From: Mycobacterium sp. DL99
GTDB lineage: Bacteria > Actinomycetota > Actinomycetes > Mycobacteriales > Mycobacteriaceae
DNA length: 64,000 nucleotides
Direction of reading: 5' to 3'
NCBI RefSeq assembly: GCF_004762045.1
Contig: NZ_SJOM01000007.1
Coordinates: 62,001 to 126,000, forward strand
The position numbers and the translations under genes were made by a program. Shown one piece after another: positions 27,407 through 36,412 of the stretch. A model generated the notes under the pieces. The model did no database searches. It saw nothing but the letters and a program-made list of their open reading frames with translations, and was not told where the DNA came from. How positions within the stretch are numbered: the stretch's first letter is position 1; each line of letters starts with the position of its first letter.

Positions 27407-27853
27407 ATGAACATCGTCTCAGGCGCCGTCCAGGTAGTAACCCGCACCGCTGACGCCGCCACCGCGGCTGCTGGAGCAGTAGGCGGCGCAGCCGTCAGTG
27501 GAGTGGTCGGGGGAATCAAAGGGGTTGGCGCCGGTATTCGCAGTGGGGTGAGCCAGGGCAGCAGATCGCCTGCCGCGGCCGCACTCACGCTGGCCGCGGT
27601 GGGGGCGGCAGGCCTCGTCGAATGGCCGGTGCTGTTGACCGTCGGCGGGGCGACGCTGGTCGTACACGAGCTCAATCGACGCGCAGGGAACGGCCGGGCC
27701 GGGGCAGCGCCCCGCGCGGAATCGGCGCCCAAGCGTTCCTCGGCGCCCAAGTCGTCGTCGACGACCAAGCCTTCTTCGGCAACCAGCGCAGCCAAAGCCG
27801 CGGGTCGCCGCTCGACGGCTCGACGTCCTGGGGCGGCGACCCGCTCTAAGTGA
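27407..27853 (+). CDS. Small membrane protein preceding the CtpI ATPase
   Basis: 148 residues. N-terminal Ala/Gly-rich stretch, one or two transmembrane segments at about residues 56-88 (PAAAALTLAAVGAAGL, then VEWPVLLTVGGATLVVHELN), and a Ser/Lys/Arg/Ala-rich basic tail. The segment WPVLLTVGGATLVVHELNRR resembles the core of the 90-residue protein after the ATPase (WPVAVLLGAGHMLMHNEHNR). The stop overlaps the ATPase start (GTGA), so it is co-translated with ctpI. I infer an accessory role for the pump; no known family is recognised. Confidence 0.75.
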   Translation: MNIVSGAVQVVTRTADAATAAAGAVGGAAVSGVVGGIKGVGAGIRSGVSQGSRSPAAAALTLAAVGAAGLVEWPVLLTVGGATLVVHELNRRAGNGRAGAAPRAESAPKRSSAPKSSSTTKPSSATSAAKAAGRRSTARRPGAATRSK

Positions 27854-30800
27854 TCACCGCGATCGGCCGGATCATCAACGGCGCAGCCGCCCTGGCTGCG
27901 GCACCTTTTGTGCAGCCGGTGCAGACGGTTCTCGCGGCGGCAGTGGAATTGGTCGGTGGTGCCCCCGCCCGCCGGTGTTGGCGCGGCACCGACCGGTGCT
28001 GGATCGAGGTGCGCGGGCTGCAGACCGAGGGCGGCCGGCGGATCGGGGCCGTGGTGTTGCGCGAACTCCGCGCCCGGCCCGAGGTGCGCTCGGCACAACT
28101 GAACTATCCGCTGTCGCGCGTGGTCGTCGAGCTCGACGACATCGACCCGGACGGGATCGACCTGCCCCGGCTGTGTGGCATCGTGGCCGACGCTGAATCC
28201 GCGGTGGGGACCCCAACGTCAGGACCGCGGCCCAACGACCTGCCGGGCGACGGAATTCTGCTGGTCCTCAAAGGCGTCGCCGCGGCGGCGAGCGGTATCG
28301 GCATCGGTGCCGCGGTATTGGGCCGCACGCTGATGCTGCCGAGGTTGCCGGACGGCGTGATGGCGGCTATCAGCGCCGTCGACTACCAGCCGAAGGTGCG
28401 GGCGGTGATCGAAGCCCGACTCGGCCAGCAGGGCGCCGACACTGTCCTGAGCATCGGTGCCGCCACCGTGTATGCGCTCACCCAGGCTCCCGCGGCGGTC
28501 ACCGTGGAATTCCTCCGGCACCTCTCCCAGCTCGCCGAGGCGGTCGCCGCTGCCGACGCCTGGCAGGCAGTCGAGCCGCGGCTGGCGGCGCACGCCGACT
28601 GTCGCACGGTGGTACCCGTGAGGCCACGTCCGTGCCCGCTGCCCGACGGGGTGGTGGAGCGGTATGCCGAACGTTGCGGTCGGGCGCAGGCGGCAGCCGC
28701 TGCCGCGGTGGGCGTACTGACGCGAGATCTCGGCGCCGCCGCCACCGCTACCGTCGTGACCGCGCCCAAGGCGGCGCGCAATTCTCGTGAGGCTTTCGCC
28801 AGCACGCTCGGTCGTGGCCTGGCCGACCGTGGAGACTTGGTTCCGTTGCGGTCCAATGCATTACGCACCCTCGACCGAGTCGACGCCGTGGTGGTCGACC
28901 CCCGGGTGCTGACCACCGAAGAGCTGCGGGTGGGGCAATTCCGCGATGTCGCCCAATCCGATCGTGCCGCGGTGTGGCAGTGGGCCCAGGACCAGCTGCA
29001 GGCGGGTCAGCTCTCCGCCGGCTGGCACCCGGTGGCACCGGCCTTCGCCGGAGCCGTGCGGAACGGCAGGTCACGGGGGCGGGTGCTGGTGTGCCACAGT
29101 CACGACCCGCGCGCCCACGGTGTGCTGGCCGAGGTCCGTCTCGCAGGCGCGCAGGCGGTATCCCTGGATCTCGACGAACTCGGTGACCTGCGTTCGTCGT
29201 TCGACGATCTGCACCAGGCCGACACCGACATCGATTCGGCTCTGGCGCGTGCGGTCGACACCCTGCAGCGCGACGGTCGCACCGTGGCCGTGCTGTCGGT
29301 GGACGCGGCCCGCGCGCTGTGTGCCGCGGATTTCTCGGTCGGGTTGCTGAGCCGGCACTCCGGCACCCCGTGGCAGGCCGACGTCCTGGCCGCCGATCTC
29401 TCCGGGGTGTGGCGTCTGCTGCATGCCATGCCCGCCGCGCGTCGGGCCAGCGAGCGTGGTGTCGAACTCGCTACCGGAGGGACGCTGCTCGGTGCGCTCC
29501 TGATGGTGCCCGGCGTTCGCGGCCGGGGTCCCGGACCGGTGACCGTGGGTGCCGCGGCAGGCCTGGTCAATGGATTCTGGCTGGCACGCAGAATCATGCT
29601 GGCTGCCGAACCCAAGGCGGAATCCGTCGAAGACTGGCACGCGATGACACCCGGGCAGGTGCTCGGTCGAGTCGCCGAAGATGCTGGCTCACTGGGCGAT
29701 TCGCGCGGGGGTGAGTCTCAAGAGGCGCGAGGGCACCGGAGTGCCGTACCTCGGCAGCTGGTCGAACTCGTCACGGCCCTGCGCGCGGAGCTCTCCGATC
29801 CTCTGACCCCGGTGCTTGCCATCGGCTCGGCCGCCAGCGCCATGCTCGGTTCACCGGTCGACGCGATTCTGGTCGGGTCGGTGCTGACCGGCAACGCCAT
29901 GCTGGCGGCCACCCAGCAAGTGCGGGCCGAGCGGCTGCTGAGCCGGCTGTTGGCGGTTCAGGATCCGCCCGCTCGCCGAGTTGTCGGTGACCGTGATCGC
30001 GACGGCTACGAGAGTGTGGCGGCAACGCTGCTGCGGCGCGGAGACGTCATCGAGGTGCGTCCAGGGGAAGTGGTGCCGGCCGACGCCCGGATCCTCGAGG
30101 CGATCGATGCCGAGGTCGATGAAGCCTCGCTCACCGGCGAATCGCTGCCGGTGCCCAAAGAGGTCGAGGCCACTCCCGGCGCCGTCCTCGCCGAGCGTTA
30201 CTGCATGCTTTATGCGACGACGACATTGGTGGCCGGAACCGTGGTCGCCGTGGTGACCGAGGTGGGCGATGCCACCCAGGCTCGGCGTGCTGCCGATATC
30301 GGGCACGGCGCCGGTCCGTCGGTCGGCCTGCAGACGCAGCTCCGCGAGCTCACCAACCGGGCCCTGCCCTTCAGCATTGCCGGTGGCGCACTGGTCAGCG
30401 GGCTGGGCCTGCTGCGCATGCAGCCGCTGCGAAATGCGGTGGCCAGCGGTGTGGCGGTCGCGGTGGCTGCTGTGCCCGAGGGTCTGCCGTTGGTGGCGAC
30501 CTTGGCTCAGCAGGCATCGGCGCGACGGCTGACTCGCGCCGGGGCGTTGGTCCGCAGTCCGCGGTCCGTGGAGGCGCTCGGCCGGGTGGACGTGGTGTGT
30601 TTCGACAAGACCGGCACGCTCAGTGAGAACCGTCTTCGGGTTTCCCAAGTACGGACGGTGGGTGGCGCGGCTTCTGAACAGCACGTGCTCGATTGCGCCG
30701 CTGCGGCCACCCCGCCGAAGAACGGCGACCGCTACGAACACGCGACCGACGCGGCCGTGGCCGAGGCGGCTACTCGTCTGGCGCCCAACGGGATCGGCAC

Positions 30801-32298
30801 ATATCTGGCGTTCCGCTCGGGCCGAAAATTCTCGGCCGTGCTGCTCGGAGGCGAGCTGGCTGTCAAAGGCGCACCCGAGGTAGTGCTGGCCGCCTGCGGT
30901 GAACTGGACCCCGCCGTCGGGCGCGCGGTCGACGAGATGGCGCGAAGAGGACTCAGGGTGCTCGCGGTGGCCCAACGCACGCTGACCCCGTCGCAGGCCG
31001 AACGGGGCCGAGCCGATGCCGACCAGCTGGCTGCGCTGTGTGCCCGGCGTTTGCGGTTCGTCGGCTTGGTGGGATTGTCCGACACGCCCCGGGCTGAAGC
31101 GGCCCAGGTGTTGGCATCGTTACGGGAGAGCAAGATCGGCGTGCGACTGATCACCGGGGATCACCCGGTCACGGCGAACGCGATCGCCGCGGAATTGGGC
31201 CTTTCGGTCACCGCGGATCAGGTCATCAGCGGTGAGGAATGGGTGGCGATGCCACGGCGCAGCCAGGAACGCGCCGTGCGGGAACGCCGGGTCTTTGCCC
31301 GGATGTCGCCGGAGCACAAGGTGCAGATCGTGCAGACGCTGGAACGCACCGGCCAGGTTTGTGCCATGGTCGGCGACGGGGCCAACGACGCCGCAGCCAT
31401 CCGGGCCGCCACCGTGGGTATCGGGGTGGCCGGGCGCGGCAGCGACCCGGCCAATAGTTCGGCCGACGTGCTGCTTCTCGACGGGCAGATCGGTTCCCTG
31501 ATCGATGCGCTGGATGAGGGCCGCCTGCTGTGGCGCCGGGTTCAGGCTGCGGTGGCGGTACTGCTCGGCGGCAATGCGGGCGAAGTGGTGTTCTCGATCA
31601 TCGGCAGCGCCCTCACCGGCCGGTCGCCGCTCAACACCCGGCAACTGCTGCTGGTGAACATGATGACCGATGCGCTGCCGGCCGCCGCGCTGGCGGTCAG
31701 TTCCACCACCCGATCGACGCCGGGCGCCGGCCACGGGCCCGACCGGACCGAGTTGTGGCGAACGGTAGCGATACGGGGTGCGGCGACGGCGGGCGCGGCC
31801 ACCGGGGCCTGGTTGTCGGCGGGCTTCCCGCTGGCACCCCGGCGCGCCTCCACGGTCGGGCTCGTGGCACTGGTGTCCACCCAGCTGGCCCAGACCCTGA
31901 TCGACTCGCACAGCCCCCTGGTGATCGCCACCGCGGCCGGCTCCCTGGTGTCACTGGGGGCGGCGATCAGCACACCCGGGGTCAGCGAGTTGTTGGGCTG
32001 CACCCCGCTGGACCCACTCGGATGGGCGCAGGCGCTCACCGCGGCGGGGGTGGCCACCGGCATCGCCGCGGTCGCGCCCCGGCTGGTGTCGAGGTTCACC
32101 CCGCTGTGGCAGGAGCCGCCTCAGTCGTCGATGTCGAGCACCCCGCAGCGCCACAGCACCGCATACAGCTCGCGCAATGGAACGGCCAAGACCCGGGAAA
32201 CGGCGTCGGTCAACGGATCGGCGGGCGCACCGGAACCTGATGTACTCACGCCTCTCACGCTGCGAAGTCGACAAGTCGAGATGTCGAAGTCGACGTGA
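27850..32298 (+). CDS. ctpI: CtpI-type P-type cation-transporting ATPase
   Basis: 1482 residues, GTG start. CtpI (Rv0107c, about 1630 residues) is the giant mycobacterial P-type ATPase, and the size and long N-terminal extension match. The actuator loop TGES lies at residues 762-765, the membrane motif PEGLP at 876-880, the phosphorylated D919 in DKTGTLSENR, and the hinge GDGANDAAAI at 1175-1184. PEGL rather than CPC marks it as P2-like (Ca/Mg/Mn class), not a CPx heavy-metal pump. The N-terminus has a metal-domain-like fold without CxxC. The ion is unknown. It is flanked by two small related membrane proteins. Confidence 0.88.
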   Translation: MITAIGRIINGAAALAAAPFVQPVQTVLAAAVELVGGAPARRCWRGTDRCWIEVRGLQTEGGRRIGAVVLRELRARPEVRSAQLNYPLSRVVVELDDIDPDGIDLPRLCGIVADAESAVGTPTSGPRPNDLPGDGILLVLKGVAAAASGIGIGAAVLGRTLMLPRLPDGVMAAISAVDYQPKVRAVIEARLGQQGADTVLSIGAATVYALTQAPAAVTVEFLRHLSQLAEAVAAADAWQAVEPRLAAHADCRTVVPVRPRPCPLPDGVVERYAERCGRAQAAAAAAVGVLTRDLGAAATATVVTAPKAARNSREAFASTLGRGLADRGDLVPLRSNALRTLDRVDAVVVDPRVLTTEELRVGQFRDVAQSDRAAVWQWAQDQLQAGQLSAGWHPVAPAFAGAVRNGRSRGRVLVCHSHDPRAHGVLAEVRLAGAQAVSLDLDELGDLRSSFDDLHQADTDIDSALARAVDTLQRDGRTVAVLSVDAARALCAADFSVGLLSRHSGTPWQADVLAADLSGVWRLLHAMPAARRASERGVELATGGTLLGALLMVPGVRGRGPGPVTVGAAAGLVNGFWLARRIMLAAEPKAESVEDWHAMTPGQVLGRVAEDAGSLGDSRGGESQEARGHRSAVPRQLVELVTALRAELSDPLTPVLAIGSAASAMLGSPVDAILVGSVLTGNAMLAATQQVRAERLLSRLLAVQDPPARRVVGDRDRDGYESVAATLLRRGDVIEVRPGEVVPADARILEAIDAEVDEASLTGESLPVPKEVEATPGAVLAERYCMLYATTTLVAGTVVAVVTEVGDATQARRAADIGHGAGPSVGLQTQLRELTNRALPFSIAGGALVSGLGLLRMQPLRNAVASGVAVAVAAVPEGLPLVATLAQQASARRLTRAGALVRSPRSVEALGRVDVVCFDKTGTLSENRLRVSQVRTVGGAASEQHVLDCAAAATPPKNGDRYEHATDAAVAEAATRLAPNGIGTYLAFRSGRKFSAVLLGGELAVKGAPEVVLAACGELDPAVGRAVDEMARRGLRVLAVAQRTLTPSQAERGRADADQLAALCARRLRFVGLVGLSDTPRAEAAQVLASLRESKIGVRLITGDHPVTANAIAAELGLSVTADQVISGEEWVAMPRRSQERAVRERRVFARMSPEHKVQIVQTLERTGQVCAMVGDGANDAAAIRAATVGIGVAGRGSDPANSSADVLLLDGQIGSLIDALDEGRLLWRRVQAAVAVLLGGNAGEVVFSIIGSALTGRSPLNTRQLLLVNMMTDALPAAALAVSSTTRSTPGAGHGPDRTELWRTVAIRGAATAGAATGAWLSAGFPLAPRRASTVGLVALVSTQLAQTLIDSHSPLVIATAAGSLVSLGAAISTPGVSELLGCTPLDPLGWAQALTAAGVATGIAAVAPRLVSRFTPLWQEPPQSSMSSTPQRHSTAYSSRNGTAKTRETASVNGSAGAPEPDVLTPLTLRSRQVEMSKST

Positions 32299-32312
32299 CC
32301 GAAAGGTGACCA

Positions 32313-32585
32313 ATGACAGAAAATTCGAAATCGGCAAAAGGACACCGTGCCGCGGTGCGCACCGTGCGCGATGCCCACGGATTCACGATGACGTTGCCGG
32401 TGGTGGGCCGGGTCAAGGTGCCTCACCCTGAGCAATTGGCCTACTACGGCGCGCTGGGGATACTGGCGGCGGTCGAGATCATCGACTGGCCGGTCGCGGT
32501 GCTGCTCGGCGCCGGGCACATGCTGATGCACAACGAGCACAACCGAATCGCCGAGCAGCTGGGCGAAGCGCTCGAGGAGGTGTGA
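32313..32585 (+). CDS. Small membrane protein following the CtpI ATPase
   Basis: 90 residues, ATG preceded by AAAGGTG 14 bp after ctpI. A short charged N-terminus leads to HPEQLAYYGALGILAAVEII and then DWPVAVLLGAGHMLMHNEHN, probably two membrane-embedded helices, and a short acidic C-terminus. The W-P-V-(8-10)-H/M-N-E-x-N-R core is shared with the 148-residue protein before ctpI. It ends 5 bp from the convergent ptpB. Function unknown; partnership with the ATPase is inference. Confidence 0.78.
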   Translation: MTENSKSAKGHRAAVRTVRDAHGFTMTLPVVGRVKVPHPEQLAYYGALGILAAVEIIDWPVAVLLGAGHMLMHNEHNRIAEQLGEALEEV

Positions 32586-32590
32586 CCGGC

Positions 32591-33391
32591 CTAACCGAGA
32601 AGGTTTGACCGCAGCGCGGCGACCTCCTGCGCCGATACCGCGGCCGCCTCGAGGAAACCTCCCACCGAGCCGTACGCCTCGTCGAGCTTGCGCCATGCCG
32701 CATCGAGGTACTCCTCGCGCACACCGAGCACCTCGTCAGTCAACCGTGCCTCGGCAAAGGTGATCACCTCGGGCGTGCCCTCGGACTTGGCGCGCACATT
32801 CTCCAGGATCCGTTCCCGCAGCGGCGCAATCGCGTCGTTGCTGCGCAGGAAGTCCGCGATCACCAGGTCGTGGTCGACACCGGCGGCGTGCAGCACCGTG
32901 GCGACCGTGAATCCGGTCCGGTCCTTTCCCGCGAAGCAGTGCGCGATCACCGGACGTTCCTGGCTCAACAGGGAGATCACCTGGCGCACAGCGAGATGCG
33001 CGCCGGGCAGGGTGGGAAACTCCTCGTACACCTCGGTCATGTAGCGCTTGGCCGATTCGCTGACGTCCTCGTCGCCGGGTGACTCGGACATCACCCGCTG
33101 GAACGTCGACTCGTGCGGCGCATCCTGATTCGACGAATCGTCGGGGTGGAACGGCAGCAGGTGGATCGACACGCCGTCGGGCACCTGGCCCGGTCCGTGC
33201 CGTTGCACCTCCCGGCCCGAACGCAGATCGGCCACGTCGGTGATGCCGATCCGGCGGAACTCCTCGCGGCCGACGTCGGACAGCCGACTCAACTCACTGG
33301 AGCGGTACAGCAGTCCGGGCCGGATTCCGGTGACCTCGGCGACGTCCCGAAAATTCCACGCCCCCGACAGTTCTCCGAGTTGGGCGGTCAC
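32591..33391 (-). CDS. ptpB: PtpB protein tyrosine/lipid phosphatase
   Basis: 266 residues from the GTG overlapping the fadE2 stop (GTGA), giving the family N-terminus LGELSGAWNFRDVAEVTG. The catalytic P-loop is HCFAGKDRTG, with C152 and R158; the KDR variant is the PtpB hallmark. Other blocks match Rv0153c: LYRSSELSRLSDVGRE, ITDVADLRSGREV, IADFLRSNDA and the end YGSVGGFLEAA. PtpB acts on phosphotyrosine and phosphoinositides and is exported by M. tuberculosis. No signal peptide here either. The fadE2-ptpB order is as in Rv0154c-Rv0153c. Confidence 0.93.
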   Translation of the reverse strand: MTAQLGELSGAWNFRDVAEVTGIRPGLLYRSSELSRLSDVGREEFRRIGITDVADLRSGREVQRHGPGQVPDGVSIHLLPFHPDDSSNQDAPHESTFQRVMSESPGDEDVSESAKRYMTEVYEEFPTLPGAHLAVRQVISLLSQERPVIAHCFAGKDRTGFTVATVLHAAGVDHDLVIADFLRSNDAIAPLRERILENVRAKSEGTPEVITFAEARLTDEVLGVREEYLDAAWRKLDEAYGSVGGFLEAAAVSAQEVAALRSNLLG

Positions 33392-34620
33392 TGCGCAGTC
33401 ACCGCCGCTGCTGCCAGAGGTGACTTCTCCCGGCCCAGTTCGGCTCGGGCGATGGTCCGCATGTGGACCTCGTCGGGGCCGTCGAACAGTCGCATGGCGC
33501 GATGCCACGAGTACAGCCGGGCCAGCGGGAAGTCGTCGCTGACCCCGGCCGCGCCGTGTACCTGAATGGCGCGGTCGATGACGTTGCAGGCGATCTGCGG
33601 GGCCACCGACTTGATCTGGGAGACCAGCACGTGGGCAGCCTTGTTGCCTTCCTGGTCGATCATCCAGGCGGCCTTCTCGCACAGCAGCCGGGCCTGGTCG
33701 ATCTCGTTGCGGGACATGGCAATCGACTCGCGCACCACGCCCTGTTCGGCCAACGGCTTGCCGAACGCGACGCGCTTCTGCACGCGGTCGACCATCAATG
33801 CCAGGGCCCGTTCGGCGGCACCGAGTGCGCGCATGCAGTGATGGATCCGGCCCGGGCCCAGCCGGGCCTGGGCGATCGCGAAACCGCTGCCCTCTTCATG
33901 GAGCAGGTTCTCGGCCGGCACCCGCACGTTGTCGAACACGATCTCGCAGTGCCCGTGCTGGTCCTGCCAGCCGAACACCGGCAGCGAGCGCTGGATGTCC
34001 ACCCCGGGGGTGTCGACGGGCACCAGGATCATCGACTGCTGGGCATGCGACGCGGCGTCGGGGTTGGTGCGGCCCATCACGATCAGGATCTTGCAGCGCG
34101 GATCGGCCGCGCCGGTGATCCACCACTTGCGGCCGTTGATCACGTAGTCGGCCCCGTCGCGCAGCATCGTGGTCTCGATGTTGCGGGCATCCGAGGACGC
34201 CACCGCGGGTTCGGTCATCGCGAACGCGCTGCGGATCTCACCGGCCAGCAGCGGCTCCAGCCACTGCTTGCGCTGGGCGTCGTCGGCGAACAGGTGCAGG
34301 GTCTCCATGTTCCCGGTGTCGGGTGCCGCACAGTTGAGCGCCTCGGGGGCGATCTCCAGGCTCCACCCGGACAGTTCGGCCAGCGGCGCATACTCCAGGT
34401 TGGTCAGGCCGGATTCCGAGGGCAGGAACAGATTCCACAGGCCTGCGGCCTTGGCCTTGACCTTGAGCTCCTCGACCACCGGCGGCACCGTGTGATCTTT
34501 CGGGCCCTTCTCCTCGCGATAGGCGTGGTACGAGGCTTCGGCGGGGAGAACGTGCTCCACCATGAAGTCGGTCAACCGGGAGTGGTAATCAGCCGCTTTG
34601 GCCGACATCGCGAAGTCCAT
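33388..34620 (-). CDS. fadE2: Acyl-CoA dehydrogenase FadE2
   Basis: 410 residues from the ATG of MDFAMSAKAADYHSRLTD; a longer frame exists upstream without support. FAD and substrate signatures: SAFAMTEPAVASSDARNIET and INGRKWWITGAADPRCKI. The C-terminal helical domain has GAAGVSDDFPLARLYSWHRA and RLFDGPDEVHMRTIARAELG. In this subfamily the base position in the C-terminal loop reads DGPDEV rather than EGT, which fits the ACAD10/11-like group. It oxidises acyl-CoA to enoyl-CoA in fatty acid or branched-acid breakdown. Coupled to ptpB; divergent from the DUF1348 gene. Confidence 0.88.
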   Translation of the reverse strand: MDFAMSAKAADYHSRLTDFMVEHVLPAEASYHAYREEKGPKDHTVPPVVEELKVKAKAAGLWNLFLPSESGLTNLEYAPLAELSGWSLEIAPEALNCAAPDTGNMETLHLFADDAQRKQWLEPLLAGEIRSAFAMTEPAVASSDARNIETTMLRDGADYVINGRKWWITGAADPRCKILIVMGRTNPDAASHAQQSMILVPVDTPGVDIQRSLPVFGWQDQHGHCEIVFDNVRVPAENLLHEEGSGFAIAQARLGPGRIHHCMRALGAAERALALMVDRVQKRVAFGKPLAEQGVVRESIAMSRNEIDQARLLCEKAAWMIDQEGNKAAHVLVSQIKSVAPQIACNVIDRAIQVHGAAGVSDDFPLARLYSWHRAMRLFDGPDEVHMRTIARAELGREKSPLAAAAVTAQ

Positions 34621-34663
34621 GCCAGCCACGATAGCCACATGGTTAGACAGGTAGAAAGGTGGC

Positions 34664-35125
34664 ATGACCGAGACCCGCCCGCCGTTCCCGCCCTTCACTC
34701 TGGAAACAGCCCTCCAGAAGGTTCAGGCCGCCGAGGACGCCTGGAACACCCGCGACCCGCAGCGGGTCAGCCTGGCCTATACACCGGACTCGCAGTGGCG
34801 CAATCGCGACCTGCACATCGTCGGACGTGAACAGATCGTGGAGTTCCTGACCGCCAAATGGGAGCGCGAGCTGGATTACGTGCTGCGCAAGAGCCTGTGG
34901 GGATTCCGGGAGAACCGGATGGCGGTGCGGTTCCAGTACGAATGGCATGACGCGCAGGGCCAGTGGTACCGCAGTTACGGAAATGAACTGTGGCAGTTCA
35001 CCCCGGAAGGCCTGATGGCCCGCCGCGAGGCCAGCATCAACGACGTCCTCATCGAGGAGTCGCAGCGGCGTTACTTCGGTTTGCGCCCTGAGTCGGAGTA
35101 CGGCCGGGACATCGAGCTCTGGTAG
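34664..35125 (+). CDS. DUF1348 (SnoaL/NTF2-like) protein
   Basis: 153 residues. DUF1348 proteins have the cone-shaped NTF2-like fold. Seen here: [56 protein letters not shown] and a family-typical end [18 protein letters not shown]. Enzymatic role unknown. Ribosome site AAAGGTGG. Divergent from fadE2 by 43 bp. Its last 55 bases overlap the 3' end of the convergent MFS gene, so the two coding tails share DNA. Confidence 0.83.
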   Translation: MTETRPPFPPFTLETALQKVQAAEDAWNTRDPQRVSLAYTPDSQWRNRDLHIVGREQIVEFLTAKWERELDYVLRKSLWGFRENRMAVRFQYEWHDAQGQWYRSYGNELWQFTPEGLMARREASINDVLIEESQRRYFGLRPESEYGRDIELW

Positions 35126-36339
35126 TTGCGCGGCTCGCCGGGGTGGTGGCCGCCGAGCGTGCAGGCCAACACCCCGGCCAGCACTGCCAGACCCATTACA
35201 GTGCCGGCCACGGCCGGCCACCCCGCGGCGTCGAACGCCAGCCCGCCGACCCAGCCGATCAAGCTGGAGCCGGCGTAGTAGAAGAGGTTGTACAGCGAGG
35301 ACGCCTGCGCCTTGCCGTCACCGGCGGCCGCGCCGACCCAGCCCGAGGCGATCGCATGCGCGCCGAAGAACCCGGCGGTGGCGATCACCAGCCCGATCAG
35401 CACCACGATCACGTTCCCGGCCAGGGTGATCGCGACGCCGGCGATCATCGTGGCGATCGAGCCGATCAGCACGGTCTTGCGGCCGAACCGGGTGGCCTCG
35501 GCGCCGGCCCGGGCCGAGGCCCAGGTCCCCGAGAGGTAAGCCAGGAACACCAGGCTGACCACGGTCTGCGGCAGGTGAAACGGTGCGGCCATCAGCCGGA
35601 ACCCGAGGAAGTTGTACATCGCCACGAACCCGCCCATCAGCAGGAAACCCTGGCTGTAGAGCACCAGTTGACGAGGTGAACGCAGGTTCTCGGCCAGTCG
35701 CCGGGCCAGGTTGTGGCTGCGGGTCGGGGTGAAGCCACGCGCGGGCGGGGCGAGTTTGACGAATGCGAACGCCGACAGACCGCACAGCACCGCGACTACC
35801 AGTACGCCGACGCGCCATCCGGCGAACTCGGCGATGGGTCCGGTGACCAGGCGGCCGGCCAGTCCGCCGATCGTGGTGCCCGCGACGTAGGTGCCTGCCG
35901 CACGGGCGGCATGTCCGGCGTCGATCTCCTCGGTGAGATAGGCGATGGCCACCGCGGGCACCCCGCCCAGCATCAGCCCTTCGAGAAGCCGGCCGGACAG
36001 CAGGAGCGGCGCACTCGGGGCCAAGGGCACGATGAGTCCGAGAACCGTTGCCGCAGTGATGGATATCGTCATCGCCTGGACCCGGCCGATCCGGTCGGCC
36101 AGGGCGGACCACGGGATCACACCCAGCGCCAGGCCGACCGTGGCGGCTGAGATGGTCAACGCGGCGTGTGCGGCGCCGGTGCCCATGTCACGGGCGATCA
36201 GCGGGAGGACGGCCTGGGGCGAGTACAACTGCGCGAAGGTGGCGACCCCGGCGCAGAACAATGCGGCCAGCAGGCGCCGGTATTCGCTCGAGCCACGTGA
36301 ATGCCCCTGCCAGTCAACGGAGGTCAGGGAAGTGGACAC
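35071..36339 (-). CDS. MFS transporter, YnfM-like
   Basis: 422 residues, twelve predicted helices. The N-terminal half has [20 protein letters not shown] and the loop 2-3 motif [13 protein letters not shown]. Resembles the YnfM/arabinose-efflux group of drug or metabolite exporters. A LysR gene lies 46 bp upstream on the same strand and probably controls it. A 10-bp inverted repeat spans the junction. Its 3' tail overlaps the DUF1348 gene by 55 bp; the tail residues after about 400 are polar and low-conservation in appearance. Confidence 0.85.
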   Translation of the reverse strand: MSTSLTSVDWQGHSRGSSEYRRLLAALFCAGVATFAQLYSPQAVLPLIARDMGTGAAHAALTISAATVGLALGVIPWSALADRIGRVQAMTISITAATVLGLIVPLAPSAPLLLSGRLLEGLMLGGVPAVAIAYLTEEIDAGHAARAAGTYVAGTTIGGLAGRLVTGPIAEFAGWRVGVLVVAVLCGLSAFAFVKLAPPARGFTPTRSHNLARRLAENLRSPRQLVLYSQGFLLMGGFVAMYNFLGFRLMAAPFHLPQTVVSLVFLAYLSGTWASARAGAEATRFGRKTVLIGSIATMIAGVAITLAGNVIVVLIGLVIATAGFFGAHAIASGWVGAAAGDGKAQASSLYNLFYYAGSSLIGWVGGLAFDAAGWPAVAGTVMGLAVLAGVLACTLGGHHPGEPRNYQSSMSRPYSDSGRKPK

Positions 36340-36375
36340 TCAGTCGACGGTAGGGTGCCGGCAAAGATGTGTCCA

Positions 36376-36412
36376 ATGCATGATGCTAGTCAATGTCATG
36401 CGCATCATGCAT
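36376..36412. promoter_or_regulatory. Inverted repeat at the LysR-MFS junction
   Basis: Perfect arms ATGCATGATG (36376-36385) and CATCATGCAT (36403-36412) separated by 17 bases. The left arm is intergenic and the right arm lies in the last LysR codons. It is about 37 bp upstream of the MFS start, so it could be a LysR binding site or an mRNA hairpin. Confidence 0.4.
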
